This document shows positions 53,119 through 63,941 of a DNA stretch of 64,000 nucleotides, piece after piece. The stretch lies in assembly GCA_033032865.1 (NCBI GenBank), contig JAWHQI010000718.1:186001-250000 (forward strand), written 5' to 3'. The notes beneath the pieces are model-generated. The model was not told the DNA's origin and did not search any database. It saw only the letters and a program-made list of their open reading frames with translations. How positions within the stretch are numbered: position 1 is the first letter of the stretch; the number at the start of each line of letters is the position of its first letter. Origin of the DNA: Dactylorhiza incarnata (taxonomy: Eukaryota; Streptophyta; Magnoliopsida; Asparagales; Orchidaceae). The position numbers and the translations under genes were made by a program.

Positions 53119-54614
53119 TTACAATCCCTTAGGAACCCCAATGAATTTGGGTCCTTGGAATTTGTTAGCATTAATAGGCATACTGGATTCAATTACTCCA
53201 GGGTACATATAGTTGTAATGAATAAAGCGATTTGCAGGCTTAGCATTCGTTACCTTTGGAGCAGTGGATTGTACCAACAATCGATTACAAAGTGGCCTGT
53301 TTTGCCACAGTTTCAGCATTCAAACTTGTTGAATTGCCTTTGCTGACTGACTTTGTGAACTGGGGTTCTTTGTGTGTGAACAAATGAATGAAGCAAAGAA
53401 GGTGAGTTATGCTGATGGTAGATGTGATTGTCACCATTCATAGTTTCTCTTCTAGATTCACTCTTCTTTATTCTGAACTTAGCTAGTTCACTTGTGGAGC
53501 TCCATTTTTTGAGATTCCTAAGATCGGGTTGCCCAACCTTCCAGATGGAGAGTGAGTTTACCTTCCTCAAGCTAGCATGCCTCCCGCAGGGTCTATCTGA
53601 TCTATCTTTCTTAAAGCATTCCAGCTCCCTACTTTGAGTGGAGCGCCGACCATCAACTATTGGAGGAGAGGTCTCTGGTTTGAAGGATCTTGCTGCTGGA
53701 TTTCCTTTAATGACGGATTTGTTCTCCATTCTTCTGACTTTATTAGCCCTCGTCTTCAGGAAATAAGCCTGATTTCTATCTTTCTTTAGGAACATGATCT
53801 CTTTGCTGAGGGAGTAGCATGCTTCCCTTCTATCTACCAGCGCCTTCATGGTTGTTCCAAACTTGCACATCAGGTCAAGGTTTGAGTTGGAATTGTAGTC
53901 TCTCTTGAGCTGGCAGAAATCTGCGTTCTCTAGAGTCAGCCTTTCAGCCTTTTCTTAGAGATCAGAGTTTCTGGCCTGGAGATTTACAATTTCATCAGCT
54001 TGCTTCCTGCATATCTCCTTGCTCCTTCTGAGCACTTCTAGAAGATCCTCATAAGTTTCTGAGGGACTCGTTTCAGAATCTGAATCAGTGTTCGACAAGG
54101 GAGCCCTTATTCCACTTTGTTCAGGGATGACTTCATTGTGAACTTCTTCCTCTAATTCAGATAGGGCAGTAAGTCCAACGTGAGGCTCTTCCTCTGTATC
54201 TGTATTGCTTGACTCACTATCACTCAAGGTCTTGATCTTCCCCTTCTCTGTGATAGTGTCTTTTACTCCTGGTGATCCTCCCATGAGGATTGCCAATGAC
54301 TCCCACATTTCCTTGGCTGTAGTGCAGTGAGTAATTTGATGGAAAGTGTGAGTATCAACTGCATCAGCTAGAATGCTTCTTGCTTCTTTATCCAAGCTGG
54401 CAAGAAGAGTTTCATCTTTTATCATTTTCATGGAGGGACCTTTTTGAATAATCAAAAACATTCTTGGATCCATCGCCTCCATGAATATTCTTGCTCTGAC
54501 TTTCCAAATGGCAAAGTTCTCTCTGGAGAAGATAGCTATTCTTGACTCCATACTAATGATGCTTAGACACCCACTGGCAGATCTGTGCAAGCTGTTAAGC
54601 TTTTCTTTGAACAA
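53119..54614 (-). pseudogene. Sire-4 Gag
   Basis: Minus strand. An open N-terminal part of 219 codons (54614 to 53955) has FAIWKVRARIFMEAMDPRMF and TAKEMWESLAILMGG (UBN2-type Gag), then a Ser/Asp/Glu-rich and coiled-coil part ending QARNSDL. After a stop (TAG, 53952-53954) it continues openly at 53870-53313 with the same linker as Sire-5 (SLSKEIMFLKKDRNQA). The zinc knuckle follows with its Trp codon changed to TGA (about 53311-53313). Two stops in an otherwise readable Gag. Confidence 0.82.
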
Positions 54615-54618
54615 CCTC

Positions 54619-54630
54619 CCTCTGATACCA
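54619..54630 (-). other. Sire-4 primer-binding site (tRNA-Met)
   Basis: Minus strand TGGTATCAGAGG, two bases from the LTR end at 54633. Confidence 0.9.
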
Positions 54631-54632
54631 CT

Positions 54633-56136
54633 TGTTGTTTATGGGGTGTCTACTTAATCACCTAGAGGAGGGGTGAATAGGTTTTTCTTTGTATAATATC
54701 CCCTTTTAGTTTTTTCTTACATTATGGTTAATAGATCTAAGAAATAAAGAACAAGCCACAGAAAGCACACAACGATCTATAGAGGTTCCTCAAGACCGGG
54801 TGTCTTGACTAGTCCTCTCTCCCTCTGTGCCTACCCAGCAGTGTGCTGGGCTCGGCAAACTCCGCCTAAAGCTTCAGGCCCTCAAGCCTTATAATACGGA
54901 CCCGCAAGTCCCAACAGCCTAGGCCCTCAAGCCCCTACTGCCCCCGAGCCCGCAAGCTCGACACTCAGGCCCTCAAGCCCTACCACACGGACCCGCAAGT
55001 GCCAACAGCCTAGACCCTCAAGCCCCTACTGCCCCCGAGCCCTCAAGCTCGACAAGACGCACCCGCAAGTGCACTGTGCTGGCCCTCAAGCCTCACAGCT
55101 CTCTAGCCCTCAAGCTAGACGGTTTGGCCCGCAAGCCTTACAAGAGAATACAGTAATAAAATAAACTGTTTCTTCAGCCAGATGAAATCTGGCTACTTAG
55201 TCTTGATGAAGGTCGGCTTCTTAAGGATGAAGAAGATGCTTCTTGATTTTGAGTTTCAGCTCTAGATCTTCTTCAGCCTCTTCTTCTTTTGCCTGATGTT
55301 GAATGACGACTTCTCAGTCAATAGAGATGACTGATTCTTATGAGAACTCCTGAATCTTGTTCTCTTTCTTCTCCGCTGAAAAAATACTGTTCTATTGAAG
55401 AGAGGCGGGATTCTTTTTCACGTTCTTTTTCTTGCACAGCAAGCCTCCTTTTTTGAGGGCAACACTGTTCCCTTTTATAGAATGGACCAGCCGTATAACA
55501 GTCATATTCACTTTCCTATCTTGTCAGACGCCCATCCATCATAGCCAGCGCAGATTGGACAATCAGGCGGCGACATTAATTGCTGACAGCGCGTCCGCAA
55601 GATTTGAATTCTGTCTTGAAGATATCTGCATCATTACGATGACAAGCTGTCTCTGACTTTGTCGTCGTGATCTTCCTTCTGCCACTGATGGAGGTATCTC
55701 GACGATACAAGATATCCTGGCGATTCTGAATATACGACGATCTTCTTTCTCTGACAGTGTTGTCGTGAGCTTCCTTCTTGCATCATGTTGTCGTAATCTC
55801 ATTGTTTTCTCGACAACATGCCTTCTTCATGTCGATATCCAATTTCATCAGTCAACCTTAGCATTGTCAATGACAAGACTTCTTTACGATGATATCTACT
55901 CTTCTTGACAGTATGCCCACTTTGTTGATGTCGACGATACTTCATCTTCTCAGCGATTGCTTTGCTCATCATTACAATGATAAGCATTCTTTGTCGACGA
56001 CATCACTTGTCCTTCTCGACGATATTGCTTTAATTTCCAGAGATAATAAGCTAGAGAGATAATCAAATACAAAGTGAAGTATTCTTGACATGATGACTTC
56101 TTCAAATCAAGAATCAAGTGGGCAAGATTCCTAACA
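54633..56136 (-). repeat. Sire-4 5' LTR
   Basis: TGTTGTTTATGG to TTCCTAACA, 1504 bp, near-identical in layout to the 3' copy. Minus-strand TATA box at 55472-55480; CCCGCAAG / CCCTCAAG array at 54872-55140; U3 CGACGATA-like motifs 55560-56030. Confidence 0.9.
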
Positions 56137-57708
56137 AGCATCTCCTCAAGATTCTTAATGATTTTGTTCTTCTGACCTAATTCAACATTCTTAAGCTTTC
56201 TGGATTCCTTGAATATGTCCACCTCTTTGCTCATGGCAGCCAGCTTTTCTGCTGTCTCCTTGAGCTCAGACTGGATAGTCTTTGAGGAATCTAACTCCTT
56301 GGTCTGGATTTTGAGGAGTTTCTTACAGTTCTTGAAAGCTTTCCATTGAGCTTTATATTGCTTTATTATGTCAGATTCAACATCGTATTGAGATCTTGAG
56401 GTCGTGTTGTTGGCAGCAGACACACTCTCATTATCATGCAAGGAGTCTTCCACTGATTTAGAATCAGAGGCAGACAAATGAGCTTTGATGGGTACCTTTC
56501 CAGGAGAGATATCATCCTCGTTGTCTTCCTTTATGGCAATTCGGCCAAACAGAGCCTCTTCCTCAGTATCTGAGGAGCTTGAATCAGAATCACTTAGAGT
56601 TCTGATTTTCTTTACTATAAACCCTCTTTCAGGTTTCTTCTTGTCCCTTGACCTTCTCTTATCTTCATAGTTCCTTGATTCCCTTCTCTTAGAAGAGAAA
56701 TTATAAGCTATATGACCTGTTTTATTACAGGAGTAGCAAACAGTGTTAGCAAAATCAAATTTACCAGGTTTAGATTTGTACCTGTCCTCCCTTGAGGATT
56801 TAGACCTGTCATATTGATCATATCTCCTTGAGCTTGAGGAGGAGGTTCTATGGTTGTCTCTTCTTCTTTTGGTAATTAGCTTTTTGAATTGCTTAGAGAG
56901 AAGGACCATCTCTCTGTCAGTATCATTAGAATCTTATGTGCTGGCATCAGACTCTTCACTGCTCTCTAATCTGTTCTGGTATGCAGGAGTCTTGTCCTTG
57001 GACCTCCTTGTGGTCTCAGCTTTGAGAGCCACAGATCTTTATCTGGAGCTCCTCTTTGAGCTTTCCTCTTCTGCTTTCCTGGTGTTGAGCTGAAGTTCAT
57101 GGGACAGCAGCTTCCCATACAGATTCTTGGGCTCCAAGATACCCAGCTGACCCATCTCTCTGATGGAACAAATCTTAATAACCCATTCCTTAGAGAGGGA
57201 TCTAAGGAACTTATCATTTAAGTCAGAGTTTGTGAAGTCTCTGCCATAATTTTCAGTCCATTCACTATTTTGAAAAACCTCTCATAACAGCTAGAGATGG
57301 TTTCATTCTTGCCTTGTTTGAAGGCTTCATACTCCTGATTGAGGAGGGATTTCTTGTCATCCCTTACCTCTTCAGTACCCTCCATATAGACAATCAGGGA
57401 GTCCCACATCTCCTTGGCTGTCTTGCTGTGAATGAGGTTCTGGAGGGTTGAATCGCAATGGCACTTATAGTTACGTTTTGTGCCCTCTTATCTAGACTTT
57501 CCAAGGTTAGCTCATCCTTGGTCATGTCTGCATACTTCTTTGCCACCATCCAAGTTGGATCAATAGTGGATGTTATCATGGGAATGAAAGGACCCTCTTG
57601 AATACTTATATAGACTCTAGGATCAGCTGCCTCCATGCACAACCTTACTCTTTCCTCACAAATAGGAAAGTTATCCTTTGTGCAGATTGGGAGTTTCATG
57701 GCTCTCAT
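56137..57708 (-). pseudogene. Sire-3 Gag, N-terminal and central part
   Basis: Minus strand from ATG 57708. FPICEERVRLCMEAADPRVY begins the UBN2-type Gag; CGTP/MWDSLIVYMEGTEEVRDD (57370-57410) and FKQGKNETISSCYERFFKIV follow across one frameshift at about 57405. A central stretch has several stops (56910-57217). An Arg/Ser-rich part carries a zinc knuckle with its last Cys lost (CYSCNKTGHIAYNF, about 56720-56760). Then comes an acidic Ser-rich and coiled-coil region to 56137, where Sire-4 interrupts it. Confidence 0.8.
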
Positions 57709-57788
57709 TTCTCGAGCATATCACCACCAGCCATATTGAGGTTCTAAGATCTAGATTTGACGGTTAAGTTACCTTTTCGATCAACCTA

Positions 57789-57800
57789 CCTCTGATACCA
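57789..57800 (-). other. Sire-3 primer-binding site (tRNA-Met)
   Basis: Minus strand TGGTATCAGAGG two bases from the LTR end at 57803. Confidence 0.9.
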
Positions 57801-57802
57801 CT

Positions 57803-58108
57803 TGTTAGTTATAAAATGATCACCTAGAGGGGAGGGGTGTTTGGTGATTTTGGCTCTTTTGAAACATTTTTGCGAGAGACGTATATAATGTAAGCACAGC
57901 ACAGAAAGATCACACATAAAATCCCAGCACACAACACAAGATGTATAGAGGTTCCTCAAGACAGGGTTTCTGGAGTAGTCCTCTGTCCCTCTGCGCCTAC
58001 CTAGCAATGTGCCAGGCTCGGCAAACTCCGCCAATGTCTCTGGCCCGCAAGCCTTACAACTCAGACCCGCAAGTCCTACAACCTAGGCCTGCAAGCCCCT
58101 ACTGTACT
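57803..58108 (-). repeat. Sire-3 5' LTR, truncated
   Basis: Starts TGTTAGTTATAAAATG with the Sirevirus block CACCTAGAGGGG near 57821, then CTCGGCAAACTCCGCC and a few CCCGCAAG units. It ends at about 58108 where a plus-oriented LTR start (TGTTGG) follows. Only the U5/R side remains. Confidence 0.75.
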
Positions 58109-58439
58109 TGTTGGTAACAATGCTCAGCAGTGTTCCTGATTTGAAGAAGTGCTCAGCTCAATGAAAAGTACAAGGTGTATTTAATATTATATCTAGTTCA
58201 TTCTTGCAGAGATCAGATGATATATCCAGTACTTCAATAATTGCCTAAGTACAATATCGTCAAAAAAGACTGGACATATCGTCGATAAGTATATGCATGT
58301 CATTGAAATGATATGCAGAGCAAAGCAGAGTGATCATATCGGCTATTTTCGAGACAACATGTGTATGATAATATCATTGTGACATCAACACTACATAACC
58401 TAACAATGATATCCAATAACTAACAAGTGGTATCAGAGG
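58109..58439 (+). mobile_element. Sire-6 5' LTR remnant with primer site, plus orientation
   Basis: TGTTGGTAACAATG ... CCTGATTTGAAGAAG matches the U3 start of the Sire-4 LTR read on the minus strand (TGTTGGGAATCTTG ... CTTGATTTGAAGAAG), so this piece is in the opposite direction to its left neighbour. It ends ATAACTAACA at 58425 and is followed by a plus-strand primer site TGGTATCAGAGG (58428-58439). At about 317 bases it is far shorter than other Sirevirus LTRs here, so most of the LTR is deleted. Confidence 0.6.
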
Positions 58440-60089
58440 GGGGGGGGGGTGAATTGGTTTTTCTAATTATTTTATTCCCCTTTTTGGTGTTCTTGTTTCC
58501 TGGTTAATAGGTTTAGAGATTGAAAAGCATATCACAGAAAACACAAAAAGACTTATAGAGGTTCCTCAAGATAGGGTGTCTTGAGTAGTCCTCTTTCCCT
58601 CTGCGACTATCTAACAGTGTGCTAGGCTCGGCAAACTCCGCCAATGTCTCCGGACTGCAAGCCTTAAAACTCGGACCCGCAAGTCCCTGCATCCAGGCCC
58701 ACAAGCTCCTTCACTGCACTCAAGCCCGCAAGCTCGACACTTAGGTGCTCAAGCCGTACACAGTATAGACCCGCATGTCTTGCCTGCAGCCTAGGCCCGC
58801 AAGCCCCTTCACTGCACCCAAGCCCGCAAGCTCGACACTCAAGGCCCTCAAGCCATACACATCACAAACCCGCAAGTCTTGCCTGCAGCTTAGGCCCACA
58901 AGCCCCTTCACTGCACCTGAGCCCGCAAGCTCGACACTCAGGCCCTCAAGCCCTACACAACACATACCCGCAAGTCTTTCCTGCAGCCTAGGACAGCAAG
59001 CCCCTTCACTGCACCCGAGCCTACAAGCTCGACACGTTTGGACCTGCAAGCCCTCTGCCCTAGCCCTCAAGCCTCACAGATCTCAAGCCCTCAAGCTTGA
59101 CACACAGATCTGAAAACAGATCTCAGAGATTTGGCCCGCAAGCCTTACAAAGAAAGATTTACAATAAGTTCTTCTCCCTGGTGGAGATCGGCTTCTTTTC
59201 TTGCTTTGCCTGATGTTCACTGGCTTACTTTCTTGAACGATTCTTAGCAGTCGATGAGACTTGACTGCTACTTGAAGAACACAGAATTATCATTTTGTTC
59301 TTCCCTTCTTTCTTTCTTCTTCACCGTAGCTTGTACTGTTGTATTCAAAATGCTCAGCAGGATTCCTTTTCGTTCCTTCATTCTCTTCTTTCTCTAGGGC
59401 ATCACTGTTCCCTTTTATAGGATGGATGAGCCGCTTAACGGTCACCTATGATGTCCTTTTTTGACAGATGCCCATCCCTCAGGAACACGTGCTGATTGGA
59501 CAATCAGGCGGCGGCATTAAATGCTGACAGTGCGTTCGGCTACTTTTGAATCTGTCTCGACGATATTTATATTATTACGACGACATAGACAATATCTCGA
59601 CGACAAGACTTGTCGTTGTCTTGAACTAGGAAAGATTTTCAAATCTCCTTCTCTCTTCATCAGATAGAGATATCTCAAGGATACGGGACATCCCTTCTGC
59701 ACTTGCACTTAAGACAATCATGAAGTCATCTAACTAATGTCGGCGTGATCTTCTTTTCTACTCGATATCATTGTAACCACCTTATCTTGTCGACGACATA
59801 ATTGATATCATGTAGACAGACTATTCTTCAGCAACTGCCTGTCTTTATATGACCTTCTTTAGTCTTCTCGACGTCACGGCTTCTTTACGACGATGTCATC
59901 GGCATCAGTTTTACTTATCATTTCCAACGACAAGGCTTCTTTACGACGATACCTGTCTTGTTCATCCTTATCGACGTCAAGGCTTCTTTTCGACGATATC
60001 GTCGACATCTTGTCCATTGTTGTGCTTAGGTCTTCTTCTTCATTTCGGCTTTCTGATATCGTTGTAAGGTGATGTAGTGTTGATGAACA
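58438..60089 (-). repeat. Sire-5-type LTR, minus orientation
   Basis: Begins in the Sirevirus block AGAGGGGGGGGGGGGTGAATTGG and follows the Sire-4 LTR layout: CCTCAAGATAGGGTGTC, an expanded CCCGCAAG / CCCTCAAG array (58650-59140), a minus-strand TATA box (59412-59420) and ACGACGA-type U3 motifs (59560-60010). It probably ends GATGAACA at 60089. Its true U5 end is replaced by the Sire-6 primer site. It directly abuts Gag sequence. Confidence 0.7.
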
Positions 60090-61422
60090 AGATTACTTGC
60101 AAGTTTAGCATTTGTTACCCTTGGAGCAGTTGGATTGTACCAACAATCTATTGCAAAGTGCCCAGTCTTTCACAGCACCAACATTCAAACCTGTTGTATC
60201 TTCCTTTCATGCTGACTGTGTGAGCATGAGTCCCTTGTCTGTGAACAGAAGGATATTTGAAGGAGACTAATTTGTACTAATTGTGAGTGTGATGTTGACC
60301 ATCACCATCCACAGCTTTCCATCTGGATTCAGTCTTCTTTAGTGATTTCTTTTCTTTTCTAGACCGAGTAACTTCATGCCTTCTTGTGATCATCTCTTCA
60401 TGAGTCACCCTTGGGGTTTTAGGCATGTTCTGGGGTTTGAAGGAGCTTACTACAGGCTTCCTTGCAATGAAGGATTTATCCTCCACCCATCTGACATTAT
60501 TATTCTTAGATTTCAGGGCACTAGGCTGACCTCTATCCTTCTTTAGAAGCACAATCTCTTTGGTTAGAGAACAGCACAGCTCCTTACTGTCAATCAGTGC
60601 CTTCAGAGTTTTCCCAAATTTTCTTATTAGATCAAGGTTGGAGCTTGCCTTGAAGTCCTTTTTGAGTTGGCAAAACTCTGCATTCTGTAGAGTTAGCTTT
60701 TCTGCCTTTTTAGAGAGATCAGAATTTCTGGCTTGAAGGATTGAGATCTTTTCAGCTTGCTCCTTGCAGAGCATCTTGACCTTTTTGAGATCTTCCAGAA
60801 GGACATCATATGGCTTGGACAAGTCTTCATTTCCTGATGAGCATGTCTCTGATTCTGAGTCTGAGGTAGATAGAGGAGCTCTTATGCTTACCTATTCAGG
60901 AGAGACATCATCCTGAGTTTCCTCCTCTGACTCAGATAAGATAGTCAGTCCAAAATCAACATTCTCTTCTGAGTCTGAACAGCTAGAGTCACTGTCTCTC
61001 AATGTTCTGACATTCTTTTCAGCTACCTTGCTTCTTTCTTCTTTCTGATTCTTGGAAGGCAGTACTGATTCTGCTCTTCCTTCTTTTGATCCTTCCATAA
61101 GGACTGTTAGAGAGTCCCACATCTCTTTTGTTGTTATGCATTGATCCAGTTTCTGAAATGTTGAGATGTCAACTGCACCAGCTACAATATCTTTGGCTTC
61201 CTTGTCCATGTTAACTAGGATGATCTCATCATCAGTAATTTTCTTGGGCACTGTCTTGGGGATATATAGCCCTTCTTGAACAATTTGAAACATTCTAGGG
61301 TCCATAGCCTCCATGAATATTTTAGCTCTAACTTTCCAAAGGGCAAAATTCTCCCTAGAACAAGTAGCTATTTTTGATTCCATAGCTACGGTGAATGGGC
61401 ACCCACGGGTAGATCTGTTCAA
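60090..61422 (-). pseudogene. Sire-5 Gag
   Basis: Minus strand from ATG 61422. FALWKVRAKIFMEAMDPRMF and TTKEMWDSLTVLMEGSKEGR (UBN2-type Gag), then an acidic Ser-rich stretch ending at a stop (about 60892). An open coiled-coil and basic part of 181 codons follows (60822-60277: KAEKLTLQNAEFCQLKKDFK, SLTKEIVLLKKDRGQP). A damaged zinc-knuckle region (VECWCCERLGTLQ, about 60150-60190) is cut at 60089 by the LTR. Closely parallel to Sire-4 Gag. Confidence 0.82.
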
Positions 61423-61451
61423 GCTGTTAAGCTTTTCTTTGAATAACCTCC

Positions 61452-61462
61452 CTTTGATACCA
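61452..61462 (-). other. Sire-5 primer-binding site
   Basis: Minus strand TGGTATCAAAG, one change from the tRNA-Met site. No LTR follows on its right side; the next sequence is the plus-strand third frame of Sire-6. Confidence 0.75.
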
Positions 61463-61468
61463 TTTTAG

Positions 61469-62519
61469 GATCACTCCCCAAGTTGGGGTATCTATCTTCT
61501 TCAACAACCTCTTTGTGAGCAGGTTCAGGAATTGATGCAGGAGTATCTCCTTGAGCAGATGCCGCATCAAGGTCTTGTTGAGGGGGAGTCTCAATTGGGG
61601 AGCTCAGCCCAAGATGACGAAATGATTGATGGGGAGCTCCCGGCAGGAGACTCAGACCAAGGAGATGCTCAAGTTGAGGGGGAGACCAAACTAGGGTACT
61701 CTGCCCTAGAAGATCAAGAAAATGTGCCCCCTGCTCCAGAAGATCAAGGCAATGTGCCTGAGCCCATGAAAGACCCCACTCCTTCAGACTGCCGAGAGTT
61801 GACAATAGCAAGTAAGATTGTGCTTACATATCCAAGTGAGACAGTACCAGAAGATGTCAAGGGGAAAGCCAAAGTGACAGTCCACATCAATGTAGAATCA
61901 TCTGCAGATATCTCTGAAGCAGCTCCACAGGAAGGAGGCAATCAAGAAGAATAAACTGCTGAGCCATCTTCGACTCAGGCAGGATTTCTCTTTCACATAT
62001 CCTACTGTTTGCTCAAAGGAAACAATTGGAAACCTTTGTCGTAAAGACTGTGGATGGCCTAAGGAAGGAGCTGAAGACTGAGATCAAGGCGGTAAAGAGG
62101 GAAATACTCAATCTCAACACCCAGTGTGCCCACTTCTACACCTTAGCAACTCCAGCAATAGACAAGATGGGTGACGAAGTCAACAAGGCGGGACATCAAA
62201 CCCATTCAATACTGATAAATCAAGTAACATTCACTGAGAATGTGGATTATGCCTTTGAACAGATAGCATACGCCGCTCACAGTAATATGAATCAGGTTCT
62301 AAACAGGGTTAATGAGACTGCCCATACAATAGATCAACATCTACTGGAAGTTAGAAACAACATAGATATCACTGAACAGCAACTGCATGAACAGTTAAAC
62401 ATGGTTAAAGAAACCCTTGAAGGACGCATAATTGAACAAGTCCAAAAGGGGGAGAATGAAATAATAAATGCTGGATCCCATCAAGCCATGTGGATAGCAA
62501 ATCAAGTGAAGTAGACAAT
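61469..62519 (+). pseudogene. Sire-6 third frame (env-like position), coiled-coil protein
   Basis: Plus strand. The first part (open 61532-61954) is acidic, with repeats of the type VEGESQLGSSAQDD and VEGETKLGYSALED, encoded by DNA that itself contains GAGGGGGAG purine blocks. The second part (open 62026-62514, another frame) is a helical, Gln/Asn/Glu-rich coiled coil ending NAGSHQAMWIANQVK. The end matches the Sire-4 third frame (CSHQAKWVSNQV). No membrane segment. A frameshift or stop at 61952-62025 breaks it. It belongs to a plus-oriented element, probably the one whose LTR remnant is at 58109. Confidence 0.55.
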
Positions 62520-62640
62520 GCAAAAACCTCCATCAGTATATGAAGCAGCTAACCCATCAGAAAGCACCGTCTCAGCGGAGTATGGCGTATAATTCAGAGA
62601 ATCAGCAACCTTGAAAGTGCACAGTTATCCTCACTAGAAT

Positions 62641-62684
62641 TCTCTAGAGGGGGGTGAATAGAGATTAAAAATTACTTTGTGCAA

Positions 62685-62720
<36 letters not shown>

Positions 62721-63941
62721 AAGAATCATAGATTTAAACTTCCCACACACCAACAAGAATTAAGCAAGTAAAGAAGACAAATAACAAGTACAAAATCACA
62801 GCACAACACAAGAAAATATAGTGGTTCGCCAAACTTTGGGTATTCCACTCTTCTACCCACTTTGGTAGGAATTCACTAACTTGCACTGAGTCTTTTGATA
62901 AGGATACTCTTAGAACCCGACTGAGTCTTTTGATAAGGAGACTCTTAGAACCACTACAACTAAATTTTTTGAAGAGAGATTCTAAAAACTCTTTTACACA
63001 GTTTGAAGATGAAGTAAGAAAGAAAAGAAGAAGTAGAACAAGTAGAAGAACAAGAAACAATATATGTAAGAAGGAATCTTCTTCCTAGCAAGAAGATTAG
63101 AAGCACAAGTATAGTGAATAGGATCTCTCTTCTATAGTGAGAAGGAGATTGTGAACTTTTCTCTCTTTTGTGAGAGCTTTCTGAGTTTGCAGCAGTATGG
63201 CTTTAGAATGAGAAGGAGAAGGAAGCTTGATCTTTTCTGCAGCACTATATCTCAATTCTCTCTTTTCACTTGGGAGCTCTTCCTCTATTTGAAAATGGAT
63301 GAAGTGGATCACTTGTTGTTATTCTTTGCCGACCTCCTTCTTATTTATAGCTCTGTTTGAAATATAATGCTAAAGGAGAATAATCAATTAGCAGACAAAG
63401 AATTAGAAAGAGGTAAGAGTTTCCATAATTAATATCTTTGTAGAAGGAAAAGAATTCATTCTGATTTCAAATAATATCCATAATAATCTGAATCAAATAA
63501 GCCAAGAATCAAATATAAGGAAGGGCTGATTCAGAACGGCTATAAAAGAATAATATTATTCCATAAAAATCAGATCTACAGAAAGAAGGAAAGAGATCTT
63601 GCGTGTTTTTGAATTACTTATAGATATCGACGTGCGTCGATTACTATTCGACATAAACATCGATTTCATCATGGCTGGACGTCGAGAGGAGAATAAGGAA
63701 GGTGCGTCGACTAGGATGCGTCGACTTTATCACATGCGTCGACTGGAAGTCAGAGGTACGTCGACTAGAATTACGTCGAATTCTTCTAAGAGTTACTTCG
63801 ACTTTTTCTGAGAGAAACGTCGACTATATTTCGACGTTACGTCGAATACTATTCGACGCATATTTACTTAGCCCAATTTGTCATACTTAGAATTTATGTT
63901 CTACTCAATTCTAGGGGTTAAGATAAATCATTTCCCCAACA
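62641..63941 (-). repeat. Sire-7 3' LTR (left boundary approximate)
   Basis: The Sirevirus block CTAGAGGGGGGTGAATAG is at 62644-62661 and the LTR end TTCCCCAACA at 63941, next to the minus-strand purine tract AAATAGGGGGAGAT (63942-63955). The start lies a few tens of bases left of 62641. A minus-strand TATA box CTATAAATAAG lies at about 63344-63354. U3 (63625-63860) is packed with GCGTCGACT / ACGTCGA motifs. The element body lies beyond the right edge. Confidence 0.8.
62685..62722 (+). repeat. (AT)n(GT)n microsatellite
   Basis: About 13 AT units followed by five GT units within the Sire-7 LTR. Confidence 0.95.

Larger units (their letters stand above)
49686..56136 (-). mobile_element. Sire-4: complete non-autonomous Sirevirus, 6.45 kb
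   Basis: LTRs 49686-51186 and 54633-56136; primer site 54619-54630; purine-tract cluster 51187-51500. The target duplication is AACAT / AGCAT with one mismatch. Minus-strand order: LTR, Gag, a short remnant, a coiled-coil third frame, PPTs, LTR. Protease, integrase, RT and RNase H are absent. The LTRs differ by a few percent by eye. It lies within the Gag frame of Sire-3. Confidence 0.88.
46086..58108 (-). mobile_element. Sire-3: minus-strand Sirevirus, split twice and deleted
   Basis: Minus-strand order: LTR remnant (57803-58108), primer site 57789-57800, Gag from 57708, Sire-4 insertion (49686-56136), Gag continued 49685-49481, solo LTR (47728-49480), second zinc knuckle and protease (47727-46700), integrase and an RNase H remnant to about 46200. 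Removing both insertions rejoins the Gag frame. Most of RT is deleted and the 3' LTR is absent. Confidence 0.8.

Noticed and set aside
61419..61811. 130-codon minus-strand frame overlapping Sire-6
   Set aside because: Antisense shadow of the acidic repeat-coding region; the plus-strand frame matches the Sire-4 third frame at its end.
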